A DNA stretch of 64,000 nt, taken from the NCBI GenBank assembly GCA_001600875.1, contig BCLD01000009.1, positions 905,534-969,533 of the forward strand, written 5' to 3'. Positions 58,044 through 64,000 of the stretch are shown here, one piece after another; positions within the stretch are counted from its first letter, which is position 1; every line of letters starts with the position of its first letter. Made by a program: the position numbers and the translations under genes. The notes beneath the pieces are model-generated. The model had not been told where the DNA came from. It saw only the letters and a program-made list of their open reading frames with translations, and did not search any database. The DNA comes from Solicoccozyma terricola (Eukaryota > Basidiomycota > Tremellomycetes > Filobasidiales > Piskurozymaceae).

Positions 58044-59037
58044 GATTGAACGATTGTAAAGAGGGTTGATGTGGTTGTTGTGTATTAACCTGGCTAGTTG
58101 TCCGAACAACCCCCCTACGTCAAAGCAGCACAAACATCAAGTAACGAAGAGCTCACGAGAGATGTCAAAGGTTTGACTTGGGTGTTGTCGGGGAAACCGA
58201 CCGACCGAAGTGGTGGTATTAGTGGAGACGAAGAGACCGACCGAGGTGATTCCTTATGAAAGAGTCGAGGTATAGAATGCGTTTCTTATGCCAGATGAAT
58301 GATATGATCGACGACCTGTATCCAATCGCTTGTCCATCAGCTGTCTGTTGAAGGGCAAACGGGGGTGAGAGAGGGGGTGTTCATGATAGGTAACCAACCA
58401 ACAAAGGAGTGGATGAAACGGCCGGGCCAAACCCAGACTCACACGATATGAGAAGACTTGGGGTGGATAACGGGAGTCGAGGGAAGAGTGAGAGTGATAG
58501 AAGACTGGACTATGGTCTGTTTGGCTGCTTGGTTGACGTCGTGGTGAGTGTAGACGTGGAATGGATCGATGAAGCTCCGGGTCGCGATGGTGCACAGCAC
58601 AGCCTTCGAGGAATGGAATGGAGACAGGATATGGGTGTCCAAGTAGTTGTGGGTGTATATGATGGTGGACAAATGACAAGATGACCAGAAGCTGTAGAAC
58701 TTGGAGATTCGAGACTGTTGCTTTGTGAACACCACCACCACCACCACCTCGGAATGTTATCCAAGAAAGCCAAAAAAAAGAGAATGAAGTATTTGGGAGA
58801 ATATCTCGAATACCCAGACCGTCATCGGGTATCTCGTACTACATAAATAGAGACACCCCCCCCCGCTGTTCGATCCGTCTATATCCAGATACCCCCCTCC
58901 CAAGAACTCCATCCCCTCCTCCCTCCCCAGACCCCCCAAGTCGCACATTCTCTCCAACCGGCCAATTGTGTGCTCGATGGTGAAAAATGATACGAAATCG
59001 GATCTGGGGAAATACATCCTCCGTTCCTTGAAGACGA
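58044..59037. other. 1-kb spacer between the membrane protein and RPL32
   Basis: Upstream of a minus-strand gene and 3' of RPL32. It holds a CCA/CAC microsatellite at about 58727-58745 and a C-run at 58857-58864. I see no gene: open stretches on both strands have no recognisable domain. Confidence 0.45.
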
Positions 59038-59805
59038 TTAAGCCTCCTCGGTGCGGAGCTTGGCAGATGGGTTGGTGACCCTGTTGGGGGGGGGGGAAGG
59101 GGATAGAAGATGGTTAGTTAAAATTCCCGTCCACATCACCCCCCCCCCCCCCCTCCCCGTCCCCGTCCACCAGACAAACACTCACTTGACACCCAAAACC
59201 TTTGCCCTAGCTACGATCTCGATCCTCTTCTTTGATGAGACACCGTGAGCGATAGCAGCTGCGTATTTGTTGGAGTGCATGAGAAGGAGGTCGACCTGAG
59301 ATAGTTAAGGAAAAGAAAAACGATGACAAAAAAAAAACATCGAAAATCAGTAAAAGCAAGTTTATCATCATTTATCATTCATCCTCATGATCGTATTGTC
59401 GTCGTCGAGAGGAAACGTCATACACACCTCCCTGACGTTGTGAACCAACATAGTCTTGAACCCAGATGGAATCATATGTCTAGTCTTCTTGTTTGATCCG
59501 TAACCGATTTTTGGCATTGGAGTTTGACCCTTAAACCTTCGACGAACCCTGAAAGATGTCAAAAAAGAACAGGGTATCCCAATCAGTGATTCCAACTCTC
59601 ATGCATGTCGAAAGCAAAAGAAAAGGAAACACAACGATGTGTTGTTCCTTTGAGGGGTAGGGAAAATCAAAAAACCCAACGACACTTACCTGTTATCAAT
59701 ACCCTTTGGCTTCCTCCATGACTCCTTGACACCATGGTATCGATCAGATTGATGGCGCTTGAAGACCTTTGTGCGCTTCTTGACGATTGGGATTGAAGAT
59801 GCCAT
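59038..59805 (-). CDS. RPL32: 60S ribosomal protein eL32
   Basis: Large-subunit ribosomal protein. Exons give [120 protein letters not shown] and SAKLRTEEA, ending with TAA at 59038-59040. About 128 residues and the motif order are normal for the family. Three introns fit, and the last carries C and G runs (59089-59100 and 59139-59153). The ATG at 59805 is followed in the antisense direction by a T-rich stretch. Confidence 0.96.
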
Positions 59806-60598
59806 TTTTTTTTTTTGGTTTGGTTCTGTGAAGAGGGGGAGAGGGGAGGGGGGGATTAGTATATGGGTTTGGGAATGGGTACGTGGGTGGGTACGTGGGT
59901 GAGGAGTTGGTGGAGTTGGTGATGTCGGTAGACTTGATCAATGAAATGGAACGGAACGTCGAAGGGATGGTGTGGTATATCCAATTTTGATCGATTCAAT
60001 TTTTTCTTTATCGGGTGGATATCGAGGATTGGGTCCCTAGTTGGATTGATTTCCTGGTGAACCCTTCAATCCTTCATTCACTGCATCCAATCCTCTGGTA
60101 ACCGCCCCACCCATCAAGCTTTCCCCATCATCCCCCATTCAAACACTTTCCGGAGTCCCAATCCCAATCCAAATCCATCTTGCGCGAGACCGAACCGATC
60201 CTTTTAAATTTTCTTTTCCAATCCCCGAGTCGTCGATGTTTTCGTCCATTGCAAGAGAGTATCCTAATGCACCATATGTTGACTCGTACTCGTACTCCGA
60301 CTCCCCACCCACGTTCGAACGGTACAGGAAGATAGATTCACTCACTTGACGGGGACCGTAAACTTGATGTGTTGGGCTGAGGGGCTAGGAGGGGGTCTTT
60401 GTCTGATGATGGATGGGAGGGGCAGGGGGGGAGTGTGGGATGGGACGGCGAGGAAGTGATTCACGCGTGAGTTTCGGGGTTAAGAGGGTGGGGAGGGGGA
60501 GGGGCAGGAGGGGAGGGGCAAGGGGGAAACTGTTGTTAACGCCGATAGAGGGACGGGGGGTTTCACGTGTCAGAAGGGAGGGGATTCACCCACACCCC

Positions 60599-60642
<44 letters not shown>

Positions 60643-60832
60643 TCCACCTACACCCCTATCCACCGCACACCCATCCATACCATCCCCCCCCCCCACCTCA
60701 CACACACTCTCTCCTTACGGCTGTTCTTCAAGTAAGGACACACCCGCATCGAGCTATACATCAAAACACAAACTCATCCCTCCCAACCTCCTCCCTCAAC
60801 CCCACCCTCCAGTTTAAAACACCTCTTCAACA
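59806..60832. promoter_or_regulatory. Divergent ribosomal-protein promoter RPL32 / RPS22
   Basis: 1,027 bp with a run of 41 C at 60601-60641 and CACGTG at 60564-60569 (264 bp upstream of the RPS22 ATG). Two co-regulated ribosomal-protein genes diverge from it. Which motif drives them is not visible. Confidence 0.5.
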
Positions 60833-62296
60833 ATGGTCCGTATCTCCGTCCTCAACGATTGTCTCAACAACATCGTCAATGCAGAGCGTAGGGGAAAGAG
60901 GCAGGTCTTGATTAGGCCGTCGTCAAAGGTCGTCGTCAAGGTTTTGTCCGTTATGCAGAAGCATGGTGAGTCGCGAGCGAAGCGAGCATTCTTCCGCGAG
61001 CGAAGCGAGCTTTTGTATCTTCGCGGAGCGAAGACCAGGCTCCCGTCAGGGAGCTCTTCTTCCGCGAGCGAAGCGAGCATTCATTTCTTTGTCTTCGCGG
61101 AGCGAAGACTATTGTCTTGCGAGCATAGCGAGCATTCCTCTTCTTCGCGAGCGAAGCGAGCACTCTTTTCTTCGCGAACGGAGTGAGCAATACTGTCTTT
61201 GCGAGCGCAGTGAGCGATACTCTCTTCCGCGAACGGAGTGAGCAATACTCTCTTTGCGAACGCAGCGAGCGATACTCTCTTCCGCGAACGGAGTGAGCAC
61301 TACTCTCTTTGCGAGCGCAGCGAGCAATACTCTCCTCCGCGAACGGAGTGAGCAATACTGCCTTTGCGAGCGCATCGAGCAATGCTCTCTCTCTTCCACC
61401 TTTGTCCCCGGAACGAGGGTACACCCACCCATCCACCCTCTCATCCACCCTACCCCACCACACCCACCCAAAATCGGAGTCATAACTGCTTGGTTCCTTG
61501 CAAATTCCCACTGGATCCTTTCTTTAAGGCTACCGAAAGATCCAAACCCCGTCATCTACCATCTCAACCTTTTCCTCGAAAGAACGAAAGGGTTGTCACT
61601 ATCTTTATCGGCGTCCAGGAGACCGGACTGTGTGGGCGATTTTTTCAACGATTCAAGGCCTACGGCCGGGGTCGTTGGATTGCTCAACGATTTGAAGATG
61701 TGAACGGATGGATAGAATTAGATATCCGGAACATTTCCTCTCGTTTTTTCCCTTTTCTTTCCTTGTGCTCGTTTCTTACACACCCCCGCGATGACCAAAC
61801 CACACGTACTGACATCCTCCCTCCGCATCGTTCACCCTCGCTCGCCCGCCCGCTCGCTTCGTTTTTTGTTAGGCTACATTGGCGAATTCGAGCTCATCGA
61901 TGACCACCGTGGTGGTAAGATCGTCATTCAGTTGAACGGTCGATTGAACAAGACTGGTGTCATCTCTCCCAGGTTCAACGTCACCTTGGACTCTAGTGAG
62001 TTACCGCCCGTCCCTCTGATGATGGGGCCCTGCAGCAATATCTGATACCCCTCCCCCCCTCCCCCCTCTTCCCTCCCCACAGTTGAGAACTGGGTCAACT
62101 TGCTCCTCCCCGCTCGTTCGTTCGGTAAGATCATCTTGACCACCTCGGCCGGTATCATGGACCACGAGGAGGCAAGGAGAAAGCACGTGAGTCGTTGGTG
62201 GTGCAGTTCGTCCCCGTACGACCCCGACCCATCCACTGAACACTTCTTTCATTGCGCTTGCAGACCGGTGGCAAGATCCTCGCTTACGTCTACTAA
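60833..62296 (+). CDS. RPS22: 40S ribosomal protein uS8 (S15a/RPS22)
   Basis: Small-subunit ribosomal protein. Exon 1 (60833-60965) reads [40 protein letters not shown] and MQKHG. After a 907-nt intron (60966-61872) exon 2 reads [40 protein letters not shown]. Then [40 protein letters not shown] and AYVY complete the 130-residue protein, with TAA at 62294-62296. Sequence and length are normal. The oddity is the first intron, whose first 420 nt are a tandem repeat of the same family as in SLT11 and the glycoprotein gene. The remaining 480 nt show no recognised snoRNA. Confidence 0.96.
60971..61391 (+). repeat. Tandem repeat in the RPS22 intron (copy C)
   Basis: It begins 5 nt after the GTGAGT donor with GCGAGCGAAGCGAGCATTC. 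One near-full unit with CTTCGCGGAGCGAAGACC and GGCTCCCGTCAGGGAGC lies at 61018-61083. From 61147 a short unit repeats with a 27-28 bp period (starts at 61147, 61174, 61201, 61229, 61256, 61284, 61311, 61339, 61366). Each short unit is GCGA-[AG]-CG-[CG]-AG-[CT]-GAGC followed by AATACTCTCTTCC-like filler, alternating two sub-types. Confidence 0.95.
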
Positions 62297-62515
62297 GCGT
62301 TTCCCAACGGATACCACCACCACCACCACCACCACCACCACCTACAACAAAAACGAGAAGGTCAAGGGATGTTTTGGGAATTCTTTAGATAGGTTTTCGG
62401 AAATTATCCTCGCATTGAATGCATGTGTCTATATGCACTACAGATGTGATGCCTTTTACCCCCCCGCTCCGCTCCGCCCCGCCCCGCCCCGCCGAGTTCC
62501 CGTTCCAATGCAAGA

Positions 62516-64000
62516 TCATATCGAGCCGAGATGCCGTATGCCAGGTAGGTTTTGAATATCGGCGGATGTACCGATGGTTTCTACGAGATACCGCATAGCG
62601 TGGTTGGTTCCTTCCCGGATGATCGGTCGGGAGTGGATGGCGATCGTCGTCCCCCCAAGTCTCGAGATCAGGTTAGGATCGTCTAGCGTCCAGAATCGGT
62701 GTAATGACGGTGATTGAGAGGGTGATGACAGGTTGATACGATCACGCCGTCGAAGGAGAAGGAACCGAGTATGATTCGCTGGCACCCCCCGCACGGATGA
62801 TTAGCGCGGACGCTCGCCCTTGGGAGAACCTCCGACTCGCCGCTACACTCACAATGAACATTCTGAATACCCTTGCCTACCACATCCAATTGATCCCCAA
62901 GTTTCTCAGCGATCGCAGTCGAACAAATCGCTGCTCCATGTCTTCCTTCTTCGTTTGCGGTGGCTGCGAGATACGAAGCGGCCTTGGCGGTGGAGTCGAA
63001 TTCTCGACGTTTGGCGAGCGGGAAATGTTTCAAGAGGTAATTCGAGCATTGTCCCAGGGCCTGAAGTCGGTTTGACAGCGTCAAGCCCCCTTCGCACAAT
63101 GAAAAAGATAACCCCCCCCCCCCCGGGGGGTCCGACTCACCTGCTCATGACTCCCTACCCACGTAACATCCCCCATCTTCGTCCCCTTCCTTACCACCAA
63201 CGTATGTTGAATCGAGAGATCCGTGTCGGCAATAATCTCCCAACTCAGTTGCACTTCGTCACCACAGAAACCCTGGAGCGTCTCCTGCACGATTCCTCGT
63301 ATCGTGTTCTCGAATGGCACGACGGCAAAGTCGGTGTTACTCTCAAACACCTCTGAGTGAGAGGGAGACTCGTTTTATAAATCTCATGCGGAGAGAGGCT
63401 ACCGGCATTTCGCGTCAAACTCACTGCTAATGGTGTTCTGTGGCACAAACTCCGCCGCCTCTGGTCCTTTAAATCTCAATGCCGCCTAGGTAACGCCAAT
63501 AAATAATGTGATTAGTGATGGGCCATGAGAAGGAAAACACACTCTGGCTAGATTACCTCTTGGCCGTATGATCCCTCCGGTCCGAGATACGCAACCGTTT
63601 CAGATTGTGAGGAGGACGTCGGAGAATCGTCTACGACTTTGATGACGATCTTGCCAACTGCACGCCCACTCTCGAGCCGTTTATATGCCTCTCGGGCGTC
63701 CTGTTGATTGAAAATGGGTCAGAACAGTTTGTCTACCATCCGCCACCTCAACACTCACCTCGAACGAGTACACCCTATCCAATATAATCTGTCCACCCTT
63801 TTCTATAAACGTCGGAATCGATTCAAATTGCTCGACACTCGCTTCGAGTATGATACAGACGTATCGTTTGCCAGCGATTAACGAGCGGAGAGGTGTCCAC
63901 CACGGTAACAAATCACAGAGATGACCTCGAGCACGGCGCAGCGGTTGAAGTGGGTTAAAAATGTTCGTAATAGGGCCTCCCATGGTTTCGCGGTGCGTTT
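62516..64000 (-). CDS. Medium-chain oxidoreductase fused to prephenate dehydratase (5' cut)
   Basis: Two enzymes in one frame. The right-edge exon (to 63759) encodes the C-terminal half of a zinc-independent MDR oxidoreductase like RTN4IP1/quinone reductase ([36 protein letters not shown]). The next exon, 63557-63700 (144 nt, 48 codons), ends that domain ([10 protein letters not shown]) and, through a linker [11 protein letters not shown], starts prephenate dehydratase ([13 protein letters not shown]). Later exons give [74 protein letters not shown] and [11 protein letters not shown], all standard for that enzyme (prephenate to phenylpyruvate in phenylalanine synthesis). An ACT-like tail ([17 protein letters not shown]) ends GIRHLGSI with TGA at 62516-62518. 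The MDR N-terminus lies outside the window. Confidence 0.88.

Noticed and set aside
60951..61555. Antisense open frames over the RPS22 intron repeat
   Set aside because: Same cause: repeated units without stops. The peptides are arginine/serine-rich repeats with no start context.
61392..61872. snoRNA in the RPS22 intron
   Set aside because: Intronic snoRNAs are common in ribosomal-protein genes, but I found no C/D or H/ACA box pair with suitable spacing.

Overview
The window is nuclear DNA of a basidiomycete fungus, most likely a Tremellomycetes yeast (Cryptococcus/Kwoniella type). The evidence is very dense short introns (about 50-70 nt) with GTGAGT/GTAAGT donors and CTNAC branch points, divergent gene pairs with short promoters, a UreG-type urease accessory protein, a GT90 (CAP10-like) glycosyltransferase and a GPI-anchored protein of the basidiomycete 'macrofage activating glycoprotein' family. 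I recognise about 27 protein-coding genes, one pseudogene and one intron-containing tRNA. A 100-N assembly gap lies inside a poly-C run at 27070-27169. Most genes are read by joining exons, so start and stop codons are firmer than some internal junctions.

Layout: 1-1783 DUF2461 protein (5' cut); 1893-4049 SLT11 (-) divergent from NMT1 (4235-6872); PMP3 (-, 7199-7826) divergent from UNG1 (8359-9926); a conserved unknown (-, 9974-11121); 1.7 kb without a recognised gene; a large SAC-domain phosphoinositide phosphatase (-, 12789-17557); 2.7 kb unresolved; NUF2 (-) divergent from condensin YCG1 (20264-26683); UreG (27209-28642); a mitochondrial unknown; SNF5; Lunapark (-) divergent from the tiny OST4; a nuclear unknown; an OAC1-type mitochondrial carrier; a decayed agmatinase copy; the GPI glycoprotein; tRNA-Leu(UAA); then a + strand run of ArfGAP, PRP38, GT90 and DUF202 genes; a multi-pass membrane protein; RPL32 (-) and RPS22 (+) divergent; and at the right edge an oxidoreductase fused in frame to prephenate dehydratase.

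Most genes are housekeeping: splicing (SLT11, PRP38), mitosis (NUF2, YCG1), ER and glycosylation (OST4, LNP1, GT90), chromatin (SNF5) and translation (RPL32, RPS22, tRNA).

The most unusual signals are (1) one family of GC-rich tandem repeats filling oversized introns of three unrelated genes (SLT11, the GPI glycoprotein, RPS22), always in the same orientation relative to transcription and always starting just after the 5' splice site; (2) the oxidoreductase-prephenate dehydratase fusion, proven by one 48-codon exon that carries the end of one domain and the start of the other; (3) extreme exon fragmentation, with PMP3 (57 aa) split into six exons of 10-80 nt and the UNG1 catalytic loop carried by a 17-nt exon; (4) an agmatinase pseudogene with several frameshifts and substituted metal ligands; (5) poly-C/poly-G tracts, one of 87 C, mostly in introns and untranslated regions; (6) recurrent CACGTG promoter boxes and overlapping MCB/forkhead-like sites between NUF2 and YCG1.
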